Assembly (NCBI GenBank): GCA_040954445.1
Contig: CP144361.1
Span: 310,001-374,000 of the forward strand
Source: Burkholderia sp.
GTDB taxonomy: Bacteria > Pseudomonadota > Gammaproteobacteria > Burkholderiales > Burkholderiaceae
Direction of reading: 5' to 3'
DNA: 64,000 nucleotides
The position numbers were made by a program, and so were the translations under genes. This document shows, in pieces, positions 55,993-64,000 of the stretch (within the stretch, counting starts at the first letter, position 1; every line of letters starts with the position of its first letter). The notes below the pieces were generated by a model. The model had not been told where the DNA came from and searched no databases. It saw only the letters and a program-made list of their open reading frames with translations.

Positions 55993-57204
55993 TTATGAGC
56001 AACTAGCGATGTATTGTACATTACTCCTGAAACCACCCAGTTTTGCAATAACCATGGCAGCCTCACGGCGCGCCTCGGCGTCGGCCGCCAGGACGTCGTC
56101 TAGACCATCAGGCTCGCGATTCGTCAGATGGTTGAGCACCGCGTCGACCGTGATCGCAATGTCCATGAAGCTAATCCAGCGCTTCAGAAAAGCCTCTACC
56201 GCCAGTTCGTTGACGGCATTAAGCACCGTGCTGGCCACCCCGCCCGCGTCGAGCGCCTGGATCGCTAGGGCTAGGCAGGGAAAGCGCTGAAAGTCGGGCT
56301 TCTCGAAGTTCAGGGTAGCGACCTGGGCCATGTCGAGCTGCGCGACGCCGGCGTCGACGCGCTCAGGGAAGGCCAGCGCATGCGCGATCGGCGTGCGCAT
56401 ATCGGGGTTGCCCAGCTGCGCGAGCACCGAGCCGTCCTTGTAGGAAACTAGCGAATGGATTACACTCTGCGGGTGGATCAGCACTTCGATGCGCTCGCTC
56501 GGCAGGCCGAAAATCCAGTGCGCCTCGATTACCTCCAGGCCCTTGTTCATCATGGTGGCTGAGTCCACCGAGATCTTGCGGCCCATCGACCAGTTCGGGT
56601 GTTTGCAGGCCTCGTCCGGCGTCACGTCGACCAGAGTGGCCGGCTCGCGGGTGCGGAACGGACCGCCCGATGCGGTCATGATGATTTTGGCGATGCCGCC
56701 GTGCTCAGCGATATCGCGCGGCATGCACTGGAAGATCGCGTTATGCTCACTATCGACCGGCAGCAGGGTCGCGCCATGGTCGCGCACTGCGTCCATAAAG
56801 ATCGAGCCCGACATCACCAACGATTCCTTGTTGGCCAGCAGGATACGCTTTCCGGCACGTGCGGCAGCTAGGCTTGAGGCCAGGCCGGCGGCACCAACGA
56901 TCGCGGCGACCACCGTATCGCAACCCTCGGCCCGGGCGCTCTCGGCCAGCGCGTCCGGGCCATGGGCGACCTGGGTACGGCTGCCTGCCGCGCGTAGCTT
57001 GGCCTCGACCGCGGCGGCAGTTTCCGCCGAGCCGACTACGGCTACTTCGGGATGGAACTTCAGGCACTGCTCGACGAGCTTTTCGCCGTTGCGGTGCGCG
57101 CTCAGCGCATAGACCGAGAAGCGGTCCGGGTGACGCGCGACGACGTCGAGCGTGCTGTCTCCGATCGAGCCCGTCGAACCGAAGATGGTCAGGCGTTTTT
57201 GCAT
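55993..57204 (-). CDS. dxr: 1-deoxy-D-xylulose 5-phosphate reductoisomerase
   Basis: Dxr makes 2-C-methyl-erythritol 4-phosphate, the committed step of the MEP isoprenoid pathway. The 403-residue protein starts [20 protein letters not shown] (NADPH loop). [36 protein letters not shown] and [20 protein letters not shown] hold metal and substrate ligands, and [20 protein letters not shown] and [20 protein letters not shown] follow. The end, [17 protein letters not shown], is longer than and unlike the usual family tail, with the stop one base from an IS end, so the native C-terminus has been replaced. Its normal neighbours (uppS, cdsA, rseP, bamA) are absent. Confidence 0.94.
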   Translation of the reverse strand: MQKRLTIFGSTGSIGDSTLDVVARHPDRFSVYALSAHRNGEKLVEQCLKFHPEVAVVGSAETAAAVEAKLRAAGSRTQVAHGPDALAESARAEGCDTVVAAIVGAAGLASSLAAARAGKRILLANKESLVMSGSIFMDAVRDHGATLLPVDSEHNAIFQCMPRDIAEHGGIAKIIMTASGGPFRTREPATLVDVTPDEACKHPNWSMGRKISVDSATMMNKGLEVIEAHWIFGLPSERIEVLIHPQSVIHSLVSYKDGSVLAQLGNPDMRTPIAHALAFPERVDAGVAQLDMAQVATLNFEKPDFQRFPCLALAIQALDAGGVASTVLNAVNELAVEAFLKRWISFMDIAITVDAVLNHLTNREPDGLDDVLAADAEARREAAMVIAKLGGFRSNVQYIASCS

Positions 57205-57339
57205 GATGAAAGTCTAGGGTCTTTTTACATTTTGTCTTTTGCGCGAGCGGGCCAAGATGATCCGAACGTGTAGCGGATCCACTTGTTCAGACACGCTTTT
57301 GTAATCAGGCTTCGAGCGTCAAGAGGCGGGCCTGAAGGA
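57205..57339. promoter_or_regulatory. dxr upstream region containing repeat R3 (57269-57345)
   Basis: The leftward dxr promoter must lie here. From 57269 TGTAGCGGATCCACTTGTTC, AGACACGC and GAGCGTCAAGAGGCGGGCC match repeat R3 without the mini-element seen at 10432. Confidence 0.5.
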
Positions 57340-58417
57340 GGCATTTTTGCATCAATCGAGCGTGCGGACGCAATGGCATCGGCAGATCAATAATTTCAGG
57401 CGATACGTTGATTCAGACATTACTTGGCGTGAAGACCGTCTATCGACTGACGTTGCGCGGCCCTGCAAGGTTTCACCCAAAGTCTGCCCGATCTGGCCTT
57501 TCCGAGCTTTCCAGTGCCAAATTACACCACGCTCTGTCGCCGAAAAAACGCTGGATGTCGAACTGCCGTTCCTGCGCAACAACGAACCAGATCCATCTGG
57601 TGGTCGACAGCAGCGGTCTGAAGGTTTATGGCGAAGGTGAATGGAAGGGGTGTGTATGTCAGCACGGCTACTCGAAGCGGCGCACGTGGAGTCAAGTCCA
57701 TCTCGCACTCAACGCGAATACGGGTCAAGTGCATGCCGCGCTAATGATGAATCAGAATGTGGCTGACGGTGACGCTCTGGCCAAGTTACTCGGCCAGATT
57801 CCACGCGAAGAACAAATCGATGTCATCGGTGGGGCGTTGTTGCATAAATCAAGCGCGAGGACGCAATGGCATCGACGGGCATATTGATCACGAATTTCGG
57901 ATCAATAATTTCAAGCGATATGAACGGATTGCGGACGAGCGAGGTCCGCAATCCGTTCCATTGCGTCCTCACACTCGATTTATGCAACAACGCCCATCGG
58001 CGGTGACGGTGCCTACGACACCAAGCCATGCCATGCGGCCATTGCTGCACGCAGTGCTATTCCTTCGATTCCGCCACGCGAGGGTGCCGCTCATTGGCCA
58101 GCGGATATGCCCGGTGCGGCGTGGCGTAATGAGGCGGTTGATGCAATTGCCCGTGACGGTCGTCGAGAATGGAAGCAAGACAGTGTGGCTACCACCGGCG
58201 ATCGCTTGCCGAGCATGCGATGTATCGGTTCAAGACCCTCACCGGAAACTGTCTCTGGGCGCGTCACATCGACGCGCAGGCGACCGAGGTCGCCGTTCGA
58301 GTCGGGCGGTCATCAACCTGACTGGCGGACCTCGCTCGTCCGCAATCCGTTCGTATCGCCTGAAATTATCCCCGTCGATGCCATTGCGTCCTCACACTCG
58401 ATTTATGCAACAACGCC
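57340..58417 (+). mobile_element. IS903-like copy GG, rearranged, interrupted by M9
   Basis: A right-end scrap in minus orientation (57340-57402) joins transposase sequence in plus orientation from the YGDTLIQ codons to the right end at 58417. Frameshifts near 57450 and 57648. Mini-element M9 sits in the IGGDGAYD codons. Confidence 0.82.
57833..57994. mobile_element. Mini-element M9 (double right end, 162 bp) with 9-bp target duplication (one mismatch)
   Basis: CATCGGTGG at 57824-57832 and CATCGGCGG at 57995-58003 flank it. The target is the IS transposase gene itself, at the second catalytic motif. It is close in sequence to M8, including the 22-bp palindrome at 57884-57905. Confidence 0.88.
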
Positions 58418-58434
58418 GAGGCTGGACAACGTGT

Positions 58435-58872
58435 ATGAGCGGTGTCTCCGTGCGCGAAGCCACTCTGCTTGCGTTCGACTATGGCGAAAAACGCATCGGC
58501 GTGGCCGTCGGCAATACGCTGACGCGCACGGCACGCACGCACGTTATCGTGTCCAACCTGAATCGAGCATATCGTTTCAAGGCCGTTGACGCGCTGATTT
58601 CCGAGTGGCGACCGGACGCGCTGGTGGTCGGCCTGCCGATGCACCCGGACGGTACGCCACACGAGATGACGCAGCAGGCCAGGCGCTTCGGCAATCAACT
58701 GAATGGCCGCTTTCATCTCCCCGTGATCTGGATCGACGAGCGCTACTCGTCGGTCGAGGCGCGCGTCGGTTTGTGCGCGCGCGGCGTGAAGGCCGATGCG
58801 GCTATTGATGCCGAGGCTGCCCGCGTGATTCTTCAACACTATCTCGACCAGTTGGTTGCCCGACCATCATGA
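58435..58872 (+). CDS. ruvX: Holliday-junction-resolvase-like / pre-16S rRNA nuclease RuvX (YqgF)
   Basis: YqgF is an RNase-H-fold nuclease that finishes the 5' end of 16S rRNA. The 145-residue protein, start ATG at 58435, reads [20 protein letters not shown] then IGVAVGN (first catalytic Asp), [20 protein letters not shown], and [13 protein letters not shown] (D-E-R-YS motif). The open frame continues upstream into IS sequence but the conserved N-terminus begins here. It overlaps pyrR by four bases, as usual. Copy GG ends 17 bases upstream, replacing the native leader. Confidence 0.92.
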   Translation: MSGVSVREATLLAFDYGEKRIGVAVGNTLTRTARTHVIVSNLNRAYRFKAVDALISEWRPDALVVGLPMHPDGTPHEMTQQARRFGNQLNGRFHLPVIWIDERYSSVEARVGLCARGVKADAAIDAEAARVILQHYLDQLVARPS

Positions 58873-59050
58873 GTTCCATTGACGCCGAAGCACTTTACCG
58901 TTCGCTGCTCAACCAGATCCACGGCACCTACGGCCCAGCGGTCTTTACGGCCAGCAACGGCCCAGCGACCGCCGGCATCCACAGCAGGCGGTGCCCCTCC
59001 AGGTCGCGCGTCTGCCGTGCAACTTGGAGAGGCACCGGGCTTCAGTGTAG
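58869..59050 (+). pseudogene. pyrR: PyrR bifunctional regulator/uracil phosphoribosyltransferase, stump
   Basis: [20 protein letters not shown] then YGPAVFTASNG matches the N-terminus of Burkholderia PyrR. After TAGIHS the frame shifts: the true continuation (GGAPPGRASAVQLGEAPGFS) is in another frame. Copy HH then replaces the rest, including the PRPP-binding domain. Downstream pyr genes are missing. Confidence 0.75.
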
Positions 59051-61305
59051 GGCGTTGTTGCATAAATCGAGCGAGATCCGTTGACGTTTACGCGCACCGG
59101 TCGCTGGGCCAGCCCCCTATCAAGTTAGATTCCAGGGTAACTGCCTAATTTTTCCAAGAAAATGCGCAAGAACATACACAAGACAGGTGAGCCGAAGGCA
59201 CGCTACCGTGTCCAGGAATTGGGCGGCCTATCATGAAGGCCTGATCAACAGGGGGAACGTGACGATATAAATAGATGAAGCCGTCTTTTCCAGAATACTC
59301 GACGCCATACACCTACGCGTGGTCGCCCGTGTCTATACGGCGATACGCTGATTCAGGCATTACTTTGCGTGAAGACCGTCTATCGACTGACGTTGCGCGC
59401 CCTGGAAGGTTTCACCCAAAGTCTGCGCGATCTGGCCTTCCCGAGCTTGCCGGTGCCGAATTACACCACGCTCTGTCTCCGGGCCAAAACGCTTAATGTC
59501 GAACTGCCGATCCTTGACAACAACCAGATCCATCTGGTGGTCGGCAGCACTGGTCTGAAGGTCTATGGCGAAGGTGAATGGAAGGTGCGTCAGCACGGTT
59601 ACTCGAAGCGGCGCACGTGGCGTAAAGTCCATCTCGCGCTCAACGCGAGTACGGGTCAAGTGCATGCCCCGCGCTAATGACGAATCAGAATGTGGCTGAC
59701 GGTGACGCTCTGGCCAAGTTGCTTGACCAGATTCCACGTGAAGAACAAATCGATATCATCGGCGGTGACGGTGCCTACGACACCAAGCCATGCCATGCGG
59801 CCATTGCTGCACGCAGGGCGTTGTTGCATAAATCGAGTGTGAGGATGCAATAGCATCGACGGGCATAATTTTAGGCCATACGAACGGCTTGCGGACGAGC
59901 GAGGTCCGCCATACGGTTGATGACGCCGACGCGAATGGAGACCTCGGTCGCCTGCGAGGCGATGTGACGCGCCCAGAGACAGTTGCCGGTGAGGGTCTTG
60001 AACCGATAGATCGCATTCTCGGCAAGCGATCGGCGGTGGTAGCCACTGTCTTGCTTCCATTCTCGACGACCGTCACGGGCAATTGCATCAACCGCGCCAT
60101 TACGCCACGCCGCACCGGGCATATCCGCAGGCCAATGAACGGCACCCTCGCGTGGCGGAATCGAAGGAATAGCACTGCGTGCAGCAATGGCCACATGGCA
60201 TGGCTTGGTGTCGTAGGCACCATCACCGCCGATGACATCGATTTGTTCTTCGCGTGGAATCTGGTCGAGCAACTTGGCCAGAGCGTCACCGTCAGCCAAA
60301 TTCTGATTCGTCATTAGCGCGGCATGCACTTGACCCGTATTCGCGTTGAGCGCGAGATGGACTTTACGCCACGTGCGCCGCTTCGAGTACCCGTGCTGGC
60401 GCACCTTCCATTCACCTTCTCCATAGACCTTCAGACCGGTGCTGTCGACAACCAGATAGATCGGTTCATTGTCACGAAGGATCGGCAGTTCGACATCAAG
60501 CGTTTTTGCCCGGCGACAGAGCGTGGTGTAATTCGGCACCGGCAAGCTCGGGAAGGCCAAATCGCGCAGACTTTGGGTGAAACCTTGCAGGGCGCGCAAC
60601 GTTAGTCGATAGACGGTCTTCATGCCAAGTAATGTCTGAATCAGCGTATCGCCGTATAGACACGGGCGACCACGTGTGGGTATGGCATCGGGTATTCTGG
60701 CAAGGACGGCTTCATCTATCCATATTGTTACGTTCCCCCCGGTTGATCAGGCCTTCATTATAGGCCGCCCAATTCCTGGACACGGTAGCGTGCCTTCGGC
60801 TCACCTGTCTTGTGTATGTTCTTGCGCATTTTCTTGGAAAATTAGGTAGTTACCCTGGAATCTGACTTGATAGGGGGCTGGCCCCGCGATCGTTGCGCGT
60901 AAACGTCAACGGATCGCGCTCGATTTATGCAACAACGCCGCACGCAGTGCTATTCCTGCGATTCCGCTACGCGAGGGTGCCGCTCATTGGCTAGCGGATA
61001 TGCCCGATGCGGCGTGGCGTAATGGCGCGGTTGATGCAATTGCCCGTGACGGTCATCGAAGATGGAAGCAATACAGTGGCTACCACCGGCGATCGCTTGC
61101 CGAGAATGCGATGTCTCGGTTCAAGACCCTCACCGGCAACTGTTTCTCGGCGCGTCACATCGACGCGCAGGCGACCAAGGTCGCCGTTCGCGTCGGCCTC
61201 ATCAACTGCATGGCGGACCTCGCTCGTCCGCAATCCGTTCGTATCGCCTGAAATTATGCCCGTCGATGCCATTGTGTCCTCGCGCTCGATTTATGTAACA
61301 ACGCC
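59051..61305 (+). mobile_element. IS903-like copy HH, interrupted by copy II
   Basis: The two parts are 59051-59816 and 60940-61305. GCACGCAG occurs at 59809-59816 and 60940-60947, an 8-bp duplication caused by II. The transposase carries TAA in the TIWIDEA motif (near 59269), shared with copy K, plus frameshifts. The right tip reads TTTATGTAACAACGCC. Confidence 0.9.
59817..60939 (-). mobile_element. IS903-like copy II, full length (1,123 bp), inserted in HH
   Basis: Both ends are good. The leftward transposase is close to the intact sequence but has an extra base in CCTGGACACG (near 60780) and another in CGTTCCCCCCGG (near 60738), which break the N-terminal 60 codons. From MKTVYRLTLRALQGFTQ the remaining 250 codons, with all catalytic residues, are open. 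Confidence 0.92.
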
Positions 61306-61500
61306 CTTGAAAACCTGAAGGTTCATCACCCTCAGCCGGTCAGGGCGTGGTTGGCCAAGCATGGCGACAAGATCGAGGTATTTTACCTGCCGTCGTACAG
61401 TCCGGAGCTCAATCCAGACGAGATGCTCAACGCAGATCTGAAGCGAACGTGACGCAGCAAACTCCGGTGCGAACCAAAGAAAATCTCAAGGAGGCCGACA
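61306..61500 (+). pseudogene. IS630-family transposase C-terminal fragment
   Basis: LENLKVHHPQPVRAWLAKHG, then KIEVFYLPSYSPELNPDEML and NADLKRT before a stop; TQQTPVRTKENLKEADMS continues in another frame. The catalytic LPSYSPELNPDE motif is present, and the fragment overlaps those at 6236 and 51161. Confidence 0.8.
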
Positions 61501-61597
61501 TGAGCCATGGCATTGTTGCAGTGTTCTTGCATAAATCTGGTGAGGCCCTAGGTGGGAGGAGCGGACACGGTGTCTGCCACCGCGCTATAATCGCGCC
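61501..61597. promoter_or_regulatory. pepP upstream region with a worn IS tip
   Basis: GCATTGTTGCAGTGTTCTTGCATAAATC-type residue at 61511-61537 is a broken IS903-like tip. The remaining 60 bases before the ATG must hold the pepP promoter. Confidence 0.4.
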
Positions 61598-63007
61598 ATG
61601 AACGCCGCCACCGAAACCGCCCTCGCCCCCGACATCTATCGCCAGCGCCGTACGCGCGTGCTCGCTGCGCTGCGCGAGGCGGGCGGCGGCGTCGCGATCG
61701 TCCCTACCGCCCAGGAAGTGATGCGCAATCGCGATGCCGGTTATCCTTTTCGGCACGATAGCTACTTCTATTATCTGAGCGGCTTCGCCGAACCCGACGC
61801 GCTGCTGGTGCTGGATGCGAGCAACGCAGAGGGCGAGTCTCAATCGATCCTGTTCTGTCGTGCGAAACATCCTGAGCGCGAGATCTGGGAAGGTTTCCGC
61901 TACGGGCCTGAAGCTGCGCGCACGGCCTTCGGCTTTGACGCCACCTTCCCCAACGACGCGCTCGACACCGCGCTGCCGCGCCTGCTGGCTAACGCGGGCG
62001 CGATATACTACCGCTTCGGTGCCTCGCCCGAGTTTGAGCGCAAGCTTGCCGACTGGCTCAAGGCGGTGCGCGCTAAGGCTCGCTCGGGCGTGGTCGCGCT
62101 GGCCTCCGCGCATGATCTCGGGCCGCTGCTCGACGAGATGCGGTTGGTGAAAGACGCCCACGAGCAAGCTATCATGCGCCGTGCGGCCAGCATCTCGGCC
62201 AGCGCCCATCGGCGCGCGATGGCGACCACGCGCCCCGGCATCCGAGAATACGAACTCGAGGCCGAGCTGCTGCACGAATTCCGCCGCCACGGCTCGACCG
62301 GGCCCGCCTATGGCTCGATCGTCGCGGTCGGTGCCAATGCCTGCGTGCTGCACTACCCAACGGGCAACGCGGTGGCGCGCGACGGCGACTTGATCCTGAT
62401 CGACGCGGCCTGCGAACTGGAGGGCTACGCTTCGGACATTACCCGCACCTTCCCTACCAACGGTAAATTCTCGGGCCCGCCGCGCGCGCTCTACGACATC
62501 GTGCTGGCCGCGCAGGCAACCGCCGTTGCGGCCACGCGCCCCGGCGTGCCCTTCGAAGCACCGCACGAGGCGGCGCTGCGCGTGGTTGCCCAGGGCCTGC
62601 TTGACACCGGTATCGTGTCTAAGTCGTGCTGCGCGAACGTCGATGATATGCTCGCCGAGCGCGCCTACGAGCGCTTCTACATGCACCGTACCAGCCATTG
62701 GCTCGGCATGGATGTGCACGATTGCGGCGACTACCGCCAGCGCGACGCCGAACGCGACGCACAGGGCATGCTGCCGTGGCGCTTGCTGCGCGAGGGCATG
62801 GCACTGACCATCGAGCCGGGCCTTTACGTGCGCGCGGCTGCCGACGTGCCCGCTGAATTCCACGACATTGGCATTCGCATCGAGGATGATGCTTTCGTGA
62901 CGGTCGACGGCTGCGAGCTGATCACGCGCGAAGTGCCGGTGGCGATCGACGAGATCGAGGCGCTGATGCGCGACGCCTGCGGCAACGCGGGCAGGCTCGT
63001 ACGATGA
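61598..63007 (+). CDS. pepP: Xaa-Pro aminopeptidase (M24 family)
   Basis: PepP removes an N-terminal residue next to proline. The 469-residue protein has the N-terminal creatinase-like domain (FRHDSYFYYLSGFAEPDALL) and the pita-bread catalytic domain with five metal ligands: LILIDAACELEGYASDITRT (two Asp), HRTSHWLGMDVHDCGDYR (His), LTIEPGLYVR (Glu) and GIRIEDDAFVTVDGCEL (Glu). HYPTGNAV holds the substrate-binding His. It is intact, and its stop overlaps the next ATG (ATGA), as in other Burkholderia where a UbiH-type gene follows. Confidence 0.94.
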   Translation: MNAATETALAPDIYRQRRTRVLAALREAGGGVAIVPTAQEVMRNRDAGYPFRHDSYFYYLSGFAEPDALLVLDASNAEGESQSILFCRAKHPEREIWEGFRYGPEAARTAFGFDATFPNDALDTALPRLLANAGAIYYRFGASPEFERKLADWLKAVRAKARSGVVALASAHDLGPLLDEMRLVKDAHEQAIMRRAASISASAHRRAMATTRPGIREYELEAELLHEFRRHGSTGPAYGSIVAVGANACVLHYPTGNAVARDGDLILIDAACELEGYASDITRTFPTNGKFSGPPRALYDIVLAAQATAVAATRPGVPFEAPHEAALRVVAQGLLDTGIVSKSCCANVDDMLAERAYERFYMHRTSHWLGMDVHDCGDYRQRDAERDAQGMLPWRLLREGMALTIEPGLYVRAAADVPAEFHDIGIRIEDDAFVTVDGCELITREVPVAIDEIEALMRDACGNAGRLVR

Positions 63008-64000
63008 CGTCGGCTTCCTCCTCCGCTCGGTGCGCCGCAGATATCGCCATCGTCGGAGCGGGCCCGGTCGGGCTCGCTCTAGCCGGCTGGCTGGCGCGGC
63101 GCAGCGCGACGCAGGCGCTGTCGACGGTGCTGGTCGATGCGCGCGATCCCTCGGCGAGCTTCGGCGACCCGCGCGCGATTGCGGTTTCGTATGGTAGCCG
63201 GATGCTGCTCGGCGCGCTCGGCTGGCCCGCCGACGCGACGCCGATCCGCCATATCCACGTCTCGCAGCGCGGCCACTTCGGTCGCACCCTGATCGACCGC
63301 GCCGAGCACGGCGTCGATGCGCTTGGTTATGTGGCGCGCTACGGCTCGCTGGTCGACGCGCTGGCGCGCGCGGTGTACGGCACTAGCATACAATGGCTGA
63401 CCTCCACCAGTGCGCGCACGCTACAGCAGGATGCCGAGGGCGTGACGGTCACGCTGGACTCTCCGCAGGGCGAGCGTGTGCTGTGCGTGCGCGCGCTGGT
63501 CAACGCCGAGGGCGGCTTATTCCAGGACGCGCCACGCGAGGGTGCCAGTGATACGCGCCATCGCCGCGACTACGCACAGACGGCGATCGTCGGCACGGTG
63601 AGCGTCTCGGCACCAAAGCCAAACGTGGCCTGGGAACGCTTCACTGCCGAAGGCCCGCTTGCACTGCTGCCCACCGGCGGTACCAGCCAAGCCGACTACG
63701 CTCTGGTCTGGTGTTGCTCGCCCGCTGAGGCTACTCGCCGCGCGGCGCTGCCCGACGAGGCCTTCGTCCGCGAACTGGGCATCGCCTTTGGAGAGCGCAT
63801 GGGCCGCTTCACGCGCGTCGTCGGTCGTGCGGCCTTCCCGCTCGGCCTGGCTATCGCGCCGACCTTGGCCAAGGGCCGCGTCGCGATCGTCGGCAACGCC
63901 GCCCAGACACTGCACCCGGTGGCGGGCCAGGGTTTGAACTTGGGCCTGCGCGACGCACACACGTTGGTGGATGCGTTCTCCGAGCACGGCACCACGCCGC
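63004..64000 (+). CDS. FAD-dependent UbiH/VisC-family monooxygenase (3' end outside the window)
   Basis: A flavoprotein hydroxylase of the ubiquinone-biosynthesis type. DIAIVGAGPVGLALAGWLAR (residues 13-32) is the FAD-binding Rossmann motif. A region around 55-70 (DPRAIAVSYGSRMLLGALGW) matches the UbiH/F family, and AKGRVAIVGNAAQTLHPVAG with QGLNLGLRDAHTL is the second FAD motif. In that motif the usual GD is GN, which is also seen in some Burkholderia versions. The N-terminus overlaps pepP by four bases. About 330 of the expected 390 or so residues are in the window, without frameshift. Which ring position it hydroxylates cannot be decided from sequence. Confidence 0.88.
   Translation, partial: MTSASSSARCAADIAIVGAGPVGLALAGWLARRSATQALSTVLVDARDPSASFGDPRAIAVSYGSRMLLGALGWPADATPIRHIHVSQRGHFGRTLIDRAEHGVDALGYVARYGSLVDALARAVYGTSIQWLTSTSARTLQQDAEGVTVTLDSPQGERVLCVRALVNAEGGLFQDAPREGASDTRHRRDYAQTAIVGTVSVSAPKPNVAWERFTAEGPLALLPTGGTSQADYALVWCCSPAEATRRAALPDEAFVRELGIAFGERMGRFTRVVGRAAFPLGLAIAPTLAKGRVAIVGNAAQTLHPVAGQGLNLGLRDAHTLVDAFSEHGTTP

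Noticed and set aside
57757..58434. An IS-ruvX fusion protein (frame open from 57757)
   Set aside because: The upstream part is translated IS and mini-element sequence; the conserved YqgF N-terminus begins at 58435.
61427..62863. Long open frame opposite pepP (478 codons, minus strand)
   Set aside because: It is antisense to a gene with all M24 metal ligands, and its Arg/Gly/Ala-rich translation is typical of a GC-rich shadow frame.

Overview
The window looks like chromosomal DNA of a Burkholderia sensu lato species (Burkholderiaceae, Betaproteobacteria) whose genome is heavily eroded by insertion sequences, as in host-restricted symbionts. The housekeeping proteins read like their Burkholderia counterparts as I recall them (EarP, MreC/MreD/PBP2/RodA, RpoE/RseA, ScpA/PanC/PanD, RsmH/FtsL, RNase R/RlmB, PepP/UbiH-type monooxygenase). 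By adding up the elements listed here, roughly 40% of the window is mobile DNA or its debris. The species is inference; no search was run.

The dominant repeat is one IS5-family (IS903-group) element of 1,123 bp with terminal repeats beginning GGCGTTGTTGCATAAATCGA and a 318-residue DDE transposase. Only three copies carry an intact transposase (1893-3015, 4384-5506, 29216-30338). About thirty others are frameshifted, truncated or nested. Other mobile debris is an IS630-family element with short TA-flanked derivatives, and fragments of IS30, IS91 and IS256 families. The most distinctive finding is a set of 66-198 bp mini-elements made of two inverted copies of the IS right end. Several have 8-9 bp target duplications, and some carry a further 22-bp TA-flanked palindrome.

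Layout: 1-1406 decayed type IV secretion genes (virB6, eexN, virB5); 3019-4194 earP; 6500-7282 a phosphopantetheinyl transferase; 7937-10216 an amylo-alpha-1,6-glucosidase; 12637-13683 tsaD; 16384-17240 frameshifted htpX; 17846-17921 tRNA-Phe; 20577-25619 mreC-mreD-mrdA-rodA (mrdA frameshifted near its end); 26927-28439 rpoE-rseA with an rseB stump; 30390-34524 DUF3460-scpA-panC-panD broken up by ISs; 35867-37819 gmd-rmd (GDP-D-rhamnose); 38952-40300 rsmH-ftsL with an ftsI stump; 41735-41825 tRNA-Ser; 42429-43613 fatty-acid desaturase; 45125-45733 orn; 45891-49234 rlmB-rnr; 51411-51486 tRNA-Thr; 51505-52005 sspB; 53869-54624 a LuxR-type regulator; 55993-57204 dxr; 58435-59050 ruvX with a pyrR stump; 61598-64000 pepP and a UbiH-type monooxygenase (cut by the window end).

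Each gene block is a small piece of a normally longer operon and is bounded by IS sequence. Expected neighbours (efp, mreB, mraZ, ftsI, sspA, the rest of rseB, the pyr genes) are missing or reduced to stumps. What survives is mostly core function: cell shape and division, tRNA modification, RNA turnover, pantothenate and isoprenoid synthesis, and envelope sugar. Conjugation genes are clearly dying. This pattern fits recent IS expansion followed by IS-IS recombination and pseudogenisation.
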